The position numbers and the translations under genes were made by a program. Shown here one piece after another: positions 45,577 through 56,028 of a stretch of DNA of 64,000 nucleotides (position 1 is the stretch's first letter; each line of letters starts with the position of its first letter). The stretch covers positions 124,001 through 188,000 of the forward strand of contig PYSS01000052.1 of NCBI GenBank assembly GCA_003049465.1, written 5' to 3'. Below the pieces are notes generated by a model. That model saw only the letters and a list, made by a program, of their open reading frames with translations. It had not been told where the DNA came from and searched no databases. This stretch comes from Magnaporthiopsis rhizophila. Lineage: Eukaryota; Ascomycota; Sordariomycetes; Magnaporthales; Magnaporthaceae.

Positions 45577-46232
45577 ATGGCATCAATCGCTCGCTGCCTG
45601 AGGTCTTCTAGACCTGCCGTCGCCTCCATCCTTCCCCGCCCATCTCGCGCTCTGGCGCCCGCACGGTTCAACGCCATCCGCCTGTTTTCCGCCACTACAC
45701 CAAGTCAGTCAACCTGCTCTGCCCTCCTCCATCCTGCTACCTGCACGACAGCTGTCTGTCCCAGCACGGCCGTACGGAAACCTAGAAGCTCCATTGCCAA
45801 CTAACGCCCCATCGCCTCTTCCCCGCAGCCCCGATAAGAAGGTACACCAAGTACCACGAGTGGATCGATGTTAGCGCAGACAAGAAGACGGGTGTGATTG
45901 GGATCTCCGAATACGCGGCCGAGGCGCTGGGCGACGTCGTCTATGTCGAGCTGCCCGAGGTCGGCAAGGCCGTGCAGAAGGGCGACACGGTGGGCGCCGT
46001 CGAGTCGGTCAAGTCGGCCGCCGACATCAACTCGCCCGTCAGCTGCAAGGTGACACACGTCAACTCGGTGCTCGAGGAGACCCCAGGCACCATCAACAAA
46101 GTCCCCGAGGACGACTCGCACGGCGGCGGCTGGGTGGCAAAGGTCGAGGTCGACGAGCAGGGCGTCAAGGACCTGGACACGCTCATGGACGCCGAGGCCT
46201 ACAAGGCTTTTACCGCCACCGAGGGCCACTGA
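45577..46232 (+). CDS. GCV3: Glycine cleavage system H protein, mitochondrial
   Basis: The H protein carries the methylamine group of glycine on a lipoyl-lysine between the P, T and L proteins of the mitochondrial glycine cleavage complex. Exons are 45577-45703 and 45829-46232, giving 176 aa. The phase-1 intron (GTCAGT...CCGCAG, branch site CTAAC) joins FSATTP to IRRYTKYHEWIDVS. Residues 1-40 are Arg/Ser/Ala-rich with few acids, a mitochondrial presequence. The lipoylation site is VESVKSAAD with the Lys at about residue 104. The C-terminal segment GGWVAKVEVDEQGVKDLDTL is family-like. It is intact. HEM3 is convergent with it. Confidence 0.96.
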
Positions 46233-46620
46233 GGGGCATCGCTGCTGGGGAAGACAGACGTTGCGATGACGCAGCAGGGGGTGACAGACCAGAGAAAGCG
46301 TTTCTCGCTGGTTCTATTTTCGTGTCTTGACTTTTTTTTTTTTTTAATCCTTTTTGGTTTTCTTGTAATCGGGGCGTACATTGGTCTCACAAATCATAGC
46401 TCAACCTGGATCTGGAAGCGAGAAGTAAGGTCTCCCCCTGATATGGGAAAAGGGGAATTATTGCAAAATAAATAGACAAATGGGAGGCTGTTGAGGCTAA
46501 ACGCATCGATAGGGACAAAAAAGGTGCCAAATCTCTTCTACCTTTGGTGTAAAAACTAGTTACTCTGGGAGATATGAGATTCGTGCTTTTTAGGCAGCAA
46601 TATGCAAGGATAGAGGCAAA
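46233..46620. other. Convergent spacer of GCV3 and HEM3
   Basis: 388 bp of T-rich DNA with a run of about 14 T near 46331. It likely holds the two 3' UTRs. No gene is seen. Confidence 0.55.
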
Positions 46621-47670
46621 TCACGATGAAGCAGTAATCGTAGTCGTCTTGGCGGGCGGTGCCAGCCGAGTCTCATTGATAGCGTCGAGGATCTTGCTCG
46701 CCCCCTTGGCCACCAGGTCGTGTGCGACCTTTTTCCCAAACGCCTCGGCCTCCTCGGCGGTGGAGACGAGCGCCGAGTCGTCCGCGTCGACGCCCTCGGT
46801 GCCGTCGAGGCTCACGACGGTGGCCTTGAGCCGCAGCCTCCTGCCGTCGTCGGCCCACGACGTCTCGACGCCGACGGGGACGCTGCAGCCGCCCTCGAGC
46901 GTGCGCATGACGGCGCGCTCGGCGTGGCAGGCGACCGACGTGGGCTCGTGGGCGACGGCCCGCACCACGTCGAGCATGCGCGCGTCGCCGGCGCGCACCT
47001 CGATGCCCAGGGCGCCCTGGCCGACGGCGTGCAGCACGCCGGCGGACGAGTCGAGATACTGCGAGATGCGGTCGTGCAGGCCCATGCGGTGCAGGCCCGC
47101 GGCGGCCAGGATGATGCAGTCGAACTCTCCCCCTTCGGCGTCGAGCTTGGACAGGCGCGTGTCGATGTTGCCGCGGTAGTCGCGGAACCGCAGCGCCGGG
47201 TAGCGGCGCCGCAGCTGGGCCGACCGGCGCGGGCTGCTGGTGCCAACCAGGCTCCCCGCCGGCAGGTCGGCCAACTTTCCGAAGGCGGCGTGCGCGGCGT
47301 CGGACCGGATCACCACCACGTCGCGCGGGTCCTCGCGCTCCATGATGACGCCCAGCTCGAAGCCGGCGGGTATGGTGGTGGGCATGTCCTTGAGGCAGTG
47401 CAGCACCATGTCCACCTCGCCCGCCGCCAGCATCGCCTCGAGCTCGTTGGTCCACAGGCCCTTGCCCATCGACGGCAGCGGCGACACCTTGTCCTTGTCG
47501 CCCTGCGTCTTGATGGCCACCACCTCGAACGTCAGGCCCGGGTGCGCCTTTTGCAGCTCCGCGATCAGGTGTTCCGTCTGCCTAAGCGCCAGAGGCGAGC
47601 GCCGCGTGCCGATCTTGATGGTGGACGACGACGGGGCCGGCGCCGCCGGCGGTGCCTCGGTTGATGCCAT
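46621..47670 (-). CDS. HEM3: Porphobilinogen deaminase (hydroxymethylbilane synthase)
   Basis: This cytosolic enzyme joins four porphobilinogens into hydroxymethylbilane, the third step of haem synthesis. One exon of 349 aa runs from MASTEAPPAAPAPSSS, followed by the family start IKIGTRRSPLALRQTEHLI. Conserved parts are KTQGDKDK, HCLKDMPT, VGTSSPRRSAQLRR, FRDYRGNIDTRL, and LEGGCSVPVG, whose Cys (about residue 262) carries the dipyrromethane cofactor. The frame runs on upstream to about 47886 but only with non-ATG starts, and the ATG at 47670 fits the family length. No damage is seen. Confidence 0.97.
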   Translation of the reverse strand: MASTEAPPAAPAPSSSTIKIGTRRSPLALRQTEHLIAELQKAHPGLTFEVVAIKTQGDKDKVSPLPSMGKGLWTNELEAMLAAGEVDMVLHCLKDMPTTIPAGFELGVIMEREDPRDVVVIRSDAAHAAFGKLADLPAGSLVGTSSPRRSAQLRRRYPALRFRDYRGNIDTRLSKLDAEGGEFDCIILAAAGLHRMGLHDRISQYLDSSAGVLHAVGQGALGIEVRAGDARMLDVVRAVAHEPTSVACHAERAVMRTLEGGCSVPVGVETSWADDGRRLRLKATVVSLDGTEGVDADDSALVSTAEEAEAFGKKVAHDLVAKGASKILDAINETRLAPPAKTTTITASS

Positions 47671-48715
47671 TTGTGAGTTATTTTCCCCCGGGCTGCCGAC
47701 TCTCGCCTGGTCCGACCTTTTGGTACGCAATATATGACAGGCTCCCGTCGTTTTTTCCCTCCTGATTGTGCGCCCACGGTCGTTTCTTGCGATGCTCTCG
47801 GTCTTGCCGGCGACTTTACTGGCCCGACCTCGGCATGGCGGGGTCGGTGCGAACCAAAGTGGGTGGGAGAGAAGGCTGAATGACACAGCCCGGTCGCCCC
47901 GTCCACTGCACTGTATTTCCTTTTCGGGCAGGCAGCGTCAACACCACGCAGTTCAAGTTCCGCCCTACGAAAAGTGCCGAGCAGATTTCATACTTTGAGA
48001 TACGATCCATCAAGGTCGGTACGGTTTCACGCATCACCCAATTCGGTTAATTCGGGTTCTTGATCGAATTGAGCCCGGATACGTGCCATTGAGGGAAGTC
48101 GAGTTCCAACTGCCGAATCCAATAATAGTTGACCACCTACCTTTTGTGTCATGCTTGCCCTCCCACAGGCAACGCCAGGGCAGAGGCGGCCCAAAGATGC
48201 TGGCCAACTACGCATCCACAGCGCCTCCAACTCACGCCACGCTTCACGAAGTCATACATGTCAGTCAAAGCAGCCACCGGGAGTCCCGACTTTGACGGAA
48301 AGATCCCAGGCGTGACCCCAGCCTTAACTCTAGGTTCCCAATCCTACGCATTCGGTGAAGCGGAACGGTAGGTGGGCGCAGATCGAGGAGGACCCGGTGG
48401 TGCTAGGAGAACTTGTTGCTGCACCTTCTCCTGCCGGTGTTCACTCGGCAGTCGGGTGGTTGGCCCGAGTATGACCCTGGAACGACGAGCTTCGTAATGG
48501 TTTCCAGTGCTGTCATACACCTCCTGTTGGGTATGCAACACCTGCAAAGTCCTCCTGCTTCGAGCATGTACGCGGTTCATGGTATGTACGCTCTCCTTTT
48601 CTACTATATATGGCCGTCAGACCTTCGCCTTTTTTTTTCATGACATTGACCGGGGCACCACCGAGATATCACGACAAGCCATCCGAATCGTATCTCTTGC
48701 AGCTCATCCACAGTG
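47671..48715. other. Divergent promoter region
   Basis: This 1.0-kb region lies between HEM3 (minus) and the small secreted protein (plus). A TATATATG at 48605 may be the TATA box of the latter. This is where the accessory region begins. No other gene is seen. Confidence 0.5.
48605..48612 (+). promoter_or_regulatory. TATA box candidate of secreted-protein gene
   Basis: TATATATG lies about 105 bp upstream of the ATG at 48716. Confidence 0.4.
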
Positions 48716-49329
48716 ATGCTCAAACTGACGCAAACCCTGCTGCCACTCCTCGCGGTCTCGATTCCGCATGGGGTCAATGGGCAGTCCAACTCCACCAACT
48801 CTACGACGCATTCTCCCGGCGTAGGCGACCCCCGCGCTCACTGTGTTACGGGCGCCACGTACTGCGGCTACATCCTGCTCGAGAACCAAGGTTCGTAAGC
48901 CTCCAGCCTCGGTTACCATTCTCTTACATGGCTGTGTGCGTGAGCGGAAAGTCTCCCTCCGACTGAGCGCGGCTGACCTTACGGAACAAACTCCCAGGTT
49001 TCGAGGAGAAAACAATCAAGGAGGCCTGGTACGCCGGCAAATCTCAATCCCACTCCAACCTGGATAACAACAACGGCGGCAGGAACAAGCTGGCCTGGAT
49101 GGCGGCCGCCCCAAACTCTACAGACTGGCTCAGCACGCTCTACGTCTGCCTCCCCGTCGACGCGAAGCCAAAGATCAAGCCGCGCCAGATCCCAGGGGTC
49201 TGTGAGGACGCCGGCCCCAGGAAGCTGGAGGTGCTCGCCTACTGCAAGGGCGAGGGCAAAATCAAGGATGTGTGCCTGAATCCCCCGGGCGACCGGATCG
49301 GTCGTTGCAAGGTTCCTGGGAACGTGTAG
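48716..49329 (+). CDS. Small secreted cysteine protein (effector-like), 168 aa
   Basis: I do not recognise this family. Exons are 48716-48890 and 48998-49329. The phase-1 intron (GTTCGT...CCCAG) joins LLENQG to FEEKTIKEAWYAGK. The N-terminus MLKLTQTLLPLLAVSIPHG is a clear signal peptide, likely cut after VNG. The mature part is Asn/Ser/Thr-rich at first (possible N-glycosylation NSTNST) and has seven cysteines: HCVTGATYC, VCLPV, VCEDAG, YCKGEG, VCLN and RCKV. Length, signal and Cys content fit a secreted effector-like protein, but that role is inference. It lies at the edge of a transposon-relic-bearing stretch. Confidence 0.8.
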
Positions 49330-50148
49330 TCTGTGATTGCGGCTGGAGATGTGAAAGAAGCGCGGGCGGGGGGTTTTTTTTTCAAGGGATCTAGGCGTGA
49401 GAAGGAGAAAGTTAGTACAACAGAAAGAAATCTTCTTCAGTTTGCGTCCCTCAACTGCAGGATCTATCTCTAAAGAACTAGTGTAGGAGAGAGCCAGAGC
49501 AGGAGACCCTCTGGCTCTATATATACAGGTTCGCCGCAAGGATACTAAGCACTTGTCGGCCTCGGCCGAAAGAGGATTTTGGGTTTCTGTCGCGCACCGG
49601 GGTCCTGATACCATACCCCCGCCCGTACATCCCCCGTGGGGACTCGTCCCTTGCAATACAAGAGCCCATTTGGGAATTCCGCCAAAGTGTATGGTCGTAC
49701 ACAGTACCCTGTCATCTCACGAAGCTTTGAAAATTGCACGAGTTAACCTTTAACATTCCTGAAGGGTGCATAGGACATAGCCTCTGTGCTCGTCTTGGTC
49801 TGTCGCTCAGTCTTGCAATAGTGATCGTGTGCATGTGCATATGCCTTTGTCGCTAACTTTTGCTGCAGTTTGTATCGATCTCGCCACGTGCTCGCTTCTG
49901 TCTGTCACGTCGAGGTAATGCCAATTCATCCTTGAGGCAATTTTTTTTGACACCTGTTCATGCGACCCTAAGGGCACCCAGCCAAGACAGACAAGGCCTG
50001 GGCCAGGAGCATTATAAGTAGGGCGCCAATCGCCATTTGTCTTCCAATTGGTTTTCTTTTTTTTTTTCAGTCAGCGTCCAAAACAACCCCGACATAGCAC
50101 CGTGTCGTAGGACCCTTTCCTTCATCATTTTATCTTTTTCCTTCCACC
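49330..50148. other. Intergenic spacer
   Basis: This 819-bp stretch lies between two small secreted-protein loci. TTATAAGTA at 50012 may be the TATA element of the second. No other gene is seen. Confidence 0.5.
50012..50020 (+). promoter_or_regulatory. TATA-like element
   Basis: TTATAAGTA lies about 130 bp upstream of the ATG at 50149. Confidence 0.3.
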
Positions 50149-50402
50149 ATGAAGCTTTTCGTCGCTCTGTCACTGGATTTGGCTGGCATGGCAATTGCTT
50201 CTCCCGCTGTTGATGCGGATCACGGCCTCCAGAATCTCGATAAGCGGAAGTTGTAAAGTTGCCGTCTTGATCGTGTAAGTCCGTCCTATATTTCGTTTTG
50301 CTTAGCTACCCATTCGTTACTAGTCAACCTAACATCATCTCACAGTTGATAAGGTGTGTGGGCTCTAATGGTGCGAGTGGGCCTGTCGTTCCGGCGTGAG
50401 TG
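50149..50402 (+). pseudogene. Small secreted peptide gene with premature stop
   Basis: The ATG at 50149 gives MKLFVALSLDLAGMAIASPA, a signal peptide, followed by a short pro-part ending in a dibasic site (NLDKRKL). A TAA at 50254-50256 then stops the frame, but the same frame goes on as SCRLDR to a consensus donor (GTAAGT at 50275) with a later CACAG acceptor (50345) and an in-phase short end (LIRCVGSNGASGPVVPA, stop). The layout resembles a Kex2-processed secreted peptide with one nonsense change, CAA to TAA being the simplest. The alternative is a real 35-residue peptide ending at 50256. The spliced end in the other frame is also Cys-rich, so the original frame is uncertain. Confidence 0.45.
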
Positions 50403-51908
50403 TGTGTTTCGGAGTGTTGCCAACTAAGTTTTTTTTTTTCATGTTTATACATAAACAAAAACGTTAATATTCGCTGGTATCGCTAATGTTAACATCCTTT
50501 TTATGACGTCGTGACGGAGCTCATCAAAGGCGAGGGCGACAAAGGGGGATAAGGGGCGGGCAGCTGCCCCTAATTAAAGGCGCGGCGCCGCTCCGGGAGA
50601 CAGTGGAGTGAAGCCCCCGGAAGTCGGTCCGTGTCGTAAACTAGGTCCTCGGTGAGAAGGTTCATGTTAGTGAGAGTTATTATTGTGCGAGATATGTCAA
50701 CGGAAGTCTTGCCAGTCTCGGCTGTTTTCAATATAATGGGCAGTTACCGCTACGAGAAAGTACTTCAAGGTTCCATACTCTGCGTAATAAGAAGACTGAG
50801 GCAGAGAAAAAAGTCTCCGGTCTTTATCCTGGAGCCTTTGGCTTGGGCAGGTATCATTGAGCCTTTTCCACAAAGATTACAAAGCCTAACCGAGCCACTT
50901 CCCCCGCTGCTTTAATATCTCTATTACCAAACCGATAAACGAGGGAAATCATGCATTCTAGGCCAAGGTAGGTTTTTTATTATTAACCCGCATCAAAGTG
51001 TCAGGCTAGGTAGCCAGTCGTGTTGGCCTGCACGATCCAATGGGCTCAACGCCATCCGGAACCCGAGTATGCTCCTGTAGCAACCACATTAAGGTGCCAT
51101 CTCGTATCAAGATGACCTACAGCTGCCGGAGCTTTACCCGAGCCCAGCGGCTGTTATCAGGCTTTAGCGGATGCTTAGAAGGATTTAGCAGCCGGATACC
51201 CAGCCGCCACAACTGCGGGACAGACTGCGGATCGGAGCCTTTAAGGACATCTTGACGCAAAGGAACCGGCCCAACACGGGGGATCTACGGTATGAGGACT
51301 CTGGTGCGCGTCAAAGATCCTCGTCCGACCTGTATATAGGTATATAGGTAGAGCCAAAGGGTCTCCTATCCTCAGCAACTCTCCTACAAGGTCGCTAGAG
51401 ACAAGTCAAACAAATAGGTCTATTGCAAGCGCCTCTATTTTGTGATATCTTACGACGCTTGCCTTCAACTTTAGGTCCAAAGTGCTCGGAGTTGCTCAAT
51501 GGGACCGGGCTGACCCCGTGAGCGCAGTGGCGAAGACGAAGAGGGAGCGAAATGCTGGGACGAAATGGAAGGCGTTATTTCCCTTCTCGCAAAGGGGGAT
51601 ATTTGTTAAACAGGATGGTAGGGAGTAAATGGGAGGGATGAGAGTAAACAGGAGGGCAGAGCGTGGTACTGTACGTGATATTGAGTTGTGACCCCGTTTG
51701 TTAGGCACCCCATACCCGAACAGCCAATATGGATTGCTGGAGCATTATGGCTCTCACGAAACAACGCGTGGAGTGAGATGGCGTCAGCGCTCTCTGGTGC
51801 CTACACAATATACTCTGTGCCCGCGGGGAAAACCGCATACGGTCTACCCCAAGAGGGACCTTGAGAAAAGACCGCTTGGAATTGGGACGAGCGGCGACGC
51901 GGCGGAGA
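50403..51908. other. Repeat-derived stretch with LTR-like relic
   Basis: This region has no coding gene and an uneven base composition. The part at about 50999-51480 resembles a degenerate solo LTR: it begins near TGTCAGG, has a CCTATATAGG-like TATA zone at about 51335-51350, and then a CTCCTATCCTCAGCAACTCTC and GCCTCTATTTTGTGATATC style 3' end seen in fungal LTRs. The ends and target duplication are not clear. The stretch from 51490 on leads into the LINE relic. Confidence 0.35.
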
Positions 51909-52790
51909 TGGCGGCGGAATTAGGGGAATCCGGCATCACGGCGGGTGCCGCTAGCACCGACTCGACGGCTCCGAGGCGCTCGACGCGTACCCGGCGCCAG
52001 CATCAAGCCCCGCCAATAGATGCAAATGAGAGGGAGTGGCACGCCAGGGAATGGCGCGCGAGCGACCTAGGGCGAGCGCGGAACTAGACAAAGCAGAAAA
52101 GGAACGAAACAACCACCAAGAAGTGGCAGGGGAGGAGTTGAGACTCGTTAGAGGACGGCTGGACGCCATCACAAAGAGCCCAGCGATGACCGCTTTCGCT
52201 CACACTGGCCGCCCGCAAGCCTCCTGCGCCGAAGTCGCGCGCACGCCGCCGACGAGCCAACCAACCAACCAACCTACGGACCCTTTCATCACCGAGTACA
52301 ACACCCTCGATCTTCACAGAGACGCTTTTTTTTTTCACAATAAACGTGTCTCGCATAGAGGAAGTCGACAGGGACAATGTGCACGCCTGCACTGTTAGAA
52401 ACGCGGTCGAAGAGGATGTGAGAAAAAGGGGGGGGGGGAGCGAGCAGCTGGAGATGCGGAGCGGTGACTGTGCGAGCAGGATCAAGATTGATTGTATGCA
52501 GGGACGAGGAAGAGCATGTCATTGTCAGGCAAGCGGTGGAGAAAATGCAACTGGCGAACGGGGTGCGTGTGCTACCGCGACGAACTGTTGTTCCCTATCA
52601 AAGTCGACAGCGTGAACCGCACGGCAGTCCTGGACGGGCGCGGCGATATCCGACTGGCGCTGCCGAAGCGCTTGGCCAGAAAAAAACGAAACGATGATTG
52701 AAAAACTCTCGTGGCTGGAGATGGGAAGCAAAAGTGTCCAATCCACTCTCGACTGAAAATCTCAAAATGCCTGCGAAACCCAGGAGTCGC
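51909..52790 (+). mobile_element. Relic of a Tad-like LINE, ORF1 (gag-like) fragment
   Basis: Translated pieces in shifting frames match the ORF1 layout of fungal Tad-clade non-LTR elements: MAAELGESGITAGAASTDST; then a helical part (ELDKAEKERNNHQEVAGEEL); then VSRIEEVDRDNVHACTVRNA; then RDEEEHVIVRQAVEKMQLAN; then YRDELLFPIKVDSVNRTAVL; then TGAAEALGQ and NETMIEKLSWLE. At least three frame changes are needed. The relic ends about 110 bp before the stop of the STAND-like gene. No zinc knuckles, endonuclease or reverse transcriptase follow, so the 3' part is lost. Assignment rests on recalled family similarity. Confidence 0.6.
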
Positions 52791-52900
52791 CCGTTCTCGG
52801 AGCCCGCTCACGGGCGACACCGCTCGCCCCAGCACCTCCTGCTGCTCGTCCTTCTGTGCCACCCATTTAGTCAACAATGCTCTTCCCAGACGTGCCCCTT

Positions 52901-55359
52901 TTAGCTCCCACTCCCACTCCCACCAAATCCCGTGACCAGGTCTAGATTCTCCTGGCTAATCACGACCCCGCTCCTCTCCACCGTGTCGGGCAGTTCCAGG
53001 AACGTGAAGCGGCCGTCCTTCTGGTGCTTGGCGTACGGAGCGTGGCCGAGAAAGTTGGTGGCCAGGATCTTGACCACCACCCCGCCGCCCTTCTCGTTGG
53101 CCCACGGCACCAGGTCGAGCACGCGCCCGAGCGCCTGGTCCTTATCCCCGCCATGACCACTCATGCGCCACACCGAGTCCAGCACGATAAAGACGGTGCT
53201 GTCAGCCGGGAGCGCCCCGATCAGCCTCCTCAGCCGGTGGCCGAACAGCTTGATGGCGCCCTCCGGCTTGGGGGGCAGGCGTCTGGGCGGGTCGCCGACG
53301 AGCGACATGTCGATGTCGTCCCGGCTCTTAACCTGCTCCAACAGCTGGGCGAACAGCGCGGCCAGCATGCCTTCCGGCCGCGTCGTGCTCCCGCCCGTGT
53401 CGCCGAGCGCGCGGCAGCCGCCGAAGAAGCCCAGGACCGGGCAGCTGGACCTGTCCGCCGAGCAGAGGCTGTGGTGGATGAAGGCCGACACGAACGACAC
53501 GGCGTTGAACACGTCGTCCCCCGTCTTGCTCTGCACGATCAGCGCGGTCGAGTCCCTGGCCCCTATCCACTGGGCCAACTGGTCCGACATGAGCAGGTAG
53601 TACACCTTGTCCTTTTCCATCTGGTCGGACGCATGGAGCTGCTCCATGATCTTATGTTCGTCGGCCCCGGTGTCCCGATGGGCGTTGGCCAGGTTTGCCA
53701 ACCATTTTCCTGTCGTCTCGCCGTTCTGTCGGGCCAAAGACTGGCCAGATCCCTCCCGATCTTGCTGGCGCCTCAGGTACTGCTCCAAATCCACTTTGAA
53801 AGCCATGTATAGCTGGGTCAGCATCTTTCGTGACGGTTATTTGCTTTTTGCTGCAACTTACATCCCCCAGCGCCAGACCTGTTATCGACGATCGGGCTTT
53901 CTTTGCAGAGTTTGTAGATGTTGTTAAGAAGTGTGACGATGACCTGACCACGCGCCGCCTGTTCGCCTTCGTCTCGTTCGACGGCCAACTTCAACTGCTC
54001 CATGTTACTCATTACGCCTACAAGGGGGCAGGAAAAGCGTTAGCAGACCTGTGATTTCCATCTTTCATTATCACTGGAAAATTTTGTTCATGTGCCAGAA
54101 TACTTGCCTGTCAGAAATGTTTGGTTTTGGAGGGTTATCTCTTTTGTTTCGCAGCAGCGTCGATCGATGTTCTCTACCGTCACTCTGGTACTTTCTGCCG
54201 TGGCCTTGGTGCATTCTGCCGTCAATTTGGTACTTTCCGCCGTGGCTTTGATGCTTTCTGCCGTCACTTTGGTACTTTCTGCCGTCACTTTGGTACTTTC
54301 TGCCGTCACTTTGGTGCTTTCTGCCATTCCCGCTATTTGCTCGGCGCGTTGATGGAGACATAAGTCGGCCTGCCTTCGGAAGTTTTTGACGCTGCTTTCG
54401 AGTGTTCCAAGCGACTCGCCGATCACTTTGCCGTAATCTTCGCCCTGACGAAAAAGGCCAAGGTTCCTTTCTGTCAAGGGAACCGGCCAGGGGAGGTGTT
54501 GGTAAATCCAAAGATCAACTGACGTAACAGCCACGGGGACCAGCGACGAAAGCGTACTCACTTCCCAAATTCTTGGTCACTTCGTCCACCAGGGCGAACA
54601 GCACGTCGAACACCGCAACGAACACCAAGTCTGCTCGCCTGTGCAGCTCGGCTGCGCCATCGATCCTGGTGTTGTATGGGCGCAGTAGCTCCCGGGCTTC
54701 CATCATCTGTAGGGGAATCTTAGCCGCGGCGGAGTAGATGTCGCCCCGAAGCTTGTCTGCTCTTTCGATGGCACCCAGGATCATGGTCAGCCCGCCGGTG
54801 ATGACTGATCCGTAGATGTCGTCAGGCGCAAAGCCCATCAGTGTTTTGAGAGCGCCGCTGTGTCTGCCAGCCGAGCGGAAGAGCCGCCGGACGGCCCCCA
54901 AGAAGCTTTCCGCATTCTCGGCCTCGCTGTGCTTCTTCTTGATGCATTCGACGATGTTGAGGACATCGTTCATGTTGTATTCCTCTGGCCGCTTTTGATC
55001 AATATTCAGCCTCGCATCCAATCTGTGGATCCTGGAGCTGAAGTCGGCCAAGCGAGCCTTGAGCTTCTCGGCCTTCTCGCGCGACTCGGCATACAGGGAG
55101 CTGATCCTGTTCAGTCAAAGACATGGTCAGAACAGCTCAATGGCAAGTGGCGTATTCTGCCTAGGTACTGAGGTACTCACGCAATGATGTCCTCGTTCAG
55201 CATGAATCTATCTGCCTCTGGGGAATACTGCGTCATCTGGCTGCCGACTGCGCTAGCCAGCTCGACGCCCAATGCCTGTTCGAGCCGCGTTTCGATGAAT
55301 TCCGCTGCGCTATTGCACAGCAGAGGCGAACGAACTACTGATTCCAAGTCTTGCTTCAT
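52901..55359 (-). CDS. STAND/NACHT-like protein without P-loop, with heptad minisatellite
   Basis: Five exons by eye: 55359-55181, 55106-54562, 54518-54108, 54017-53890 and 53824-52901 (728 aa, all in phase). The helical N-terminal domain (ESFLGAVRRLFRSAGRHSGA, then GGLTMILGAIERADKLRGDI) resembles the DUF7708-type domain that heads many fungal NACHT proteins. Next come seven near-identical AESTKVT heptads, then a C-terminal part resembling a degenerate STAND NTPase: PVLGFFGGCRALGDTGG, LPADSTVFIVLDSVWRM and GGGVVVKILATNF. No GxxxxGKS P-loop is seen. The third intron uses a GC donor (CAG|GCAAGT). The last intron is 65 bp with a weak GTCGAT donor, and a consensus GTAAGT nearby breaks the frame. 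It is divergent from the AAA ATPase gene. A role in self/non-self recognition is inference. Confidence 0.65.
54174..54320 (-). repeat. 21-bp minisatellite, seven units, coding heptads
   Basis: Seven tandem 21-bp units (plus-strand type CTGCCGTCACTTTGGTACTTT). Units at 54258-54278 and 54279-54299 are identical and the next differs by one base, which suggests recent expansion. Outer units have diverged. Each codes one AESTKVT heptad in the STAND-like protein. Confidence 0.92.
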
Positions 55360-56028
55360 CCTTAGTTCCTCTGCTCTTGGCCGATCGGGAACGCAAAGGA
55401 TAGAGAAGAACGGGTGTTCTGGAAAAGAATAAGGAAGGAGGGACGGCTAGAAGACCCCGTATCTTGCTATGAGCTTGGCTCAGCCATCCAGTCAGTGTGC
55501 ACCACTGCGCCCCAGGTGTACCCGGTTCGTAAAGGGTGGCACACCTGCCCATCTGCCCGCCCGCCTCCTCCGAGTTTGTGTATGAGGGGGTGGGGGCGGC
55601 GCATAATTGGACAAGGAGGAGATTTTAGAGAATAAATCCAGTCCCTTTCATTGGTCTTGCTATCTGAAAATAAAAGGCGCATACGCGGCAACCCTGACAG
55701 TTTAATGGCCAACTTTTTCGCCCAATTTCCCTGTCCGTTGTCATTATTGGATGCCTTGCCCTAGATATGCATATGGCTTGCATATGTTTTGCACCATCGC
55801 AACGCTCCGATCCCAAGTGGGATTGATAGCCTGACCTCCTTTCCCTCCAGCCTGCCCTCCTCCTTCCTCTTCATACCAAATGCGTTTCTTCTCCCCTCGT
55901 TTGATCGAGTATTATTTAATCCGTCTCACTTGAAGAGGGCTTCCACTTGAAGTCTCGCACCTGTTTTGTCTTTCCACGCAAACCCCAGCCCCCGAACGAA
56001 ACTACCAAAGATAGCCAACGCTTCCATA
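55360..56028. other. Shared divergent promoter of STAND-like and AAA genes
   Basis: This 669-bp region lies between the ATG of the STAND-like gene (minus) and the ATG of the AAA ATPase gene (plus). It is pyrimidine-rich close to the plus start. No gene is seen. Confidence 0.5.

Noticed and set aside
46720..47664. Plus-strand open frame of 314 codons
   Set aside because: It is fully antisense to the clear HEM3 gene.
54092..54363. Plus-strand repeated LSAVTLV reading
   Set aside because: A 21-bp repeat is open in several frames; the minus frame fits exon phases and flanking protein.
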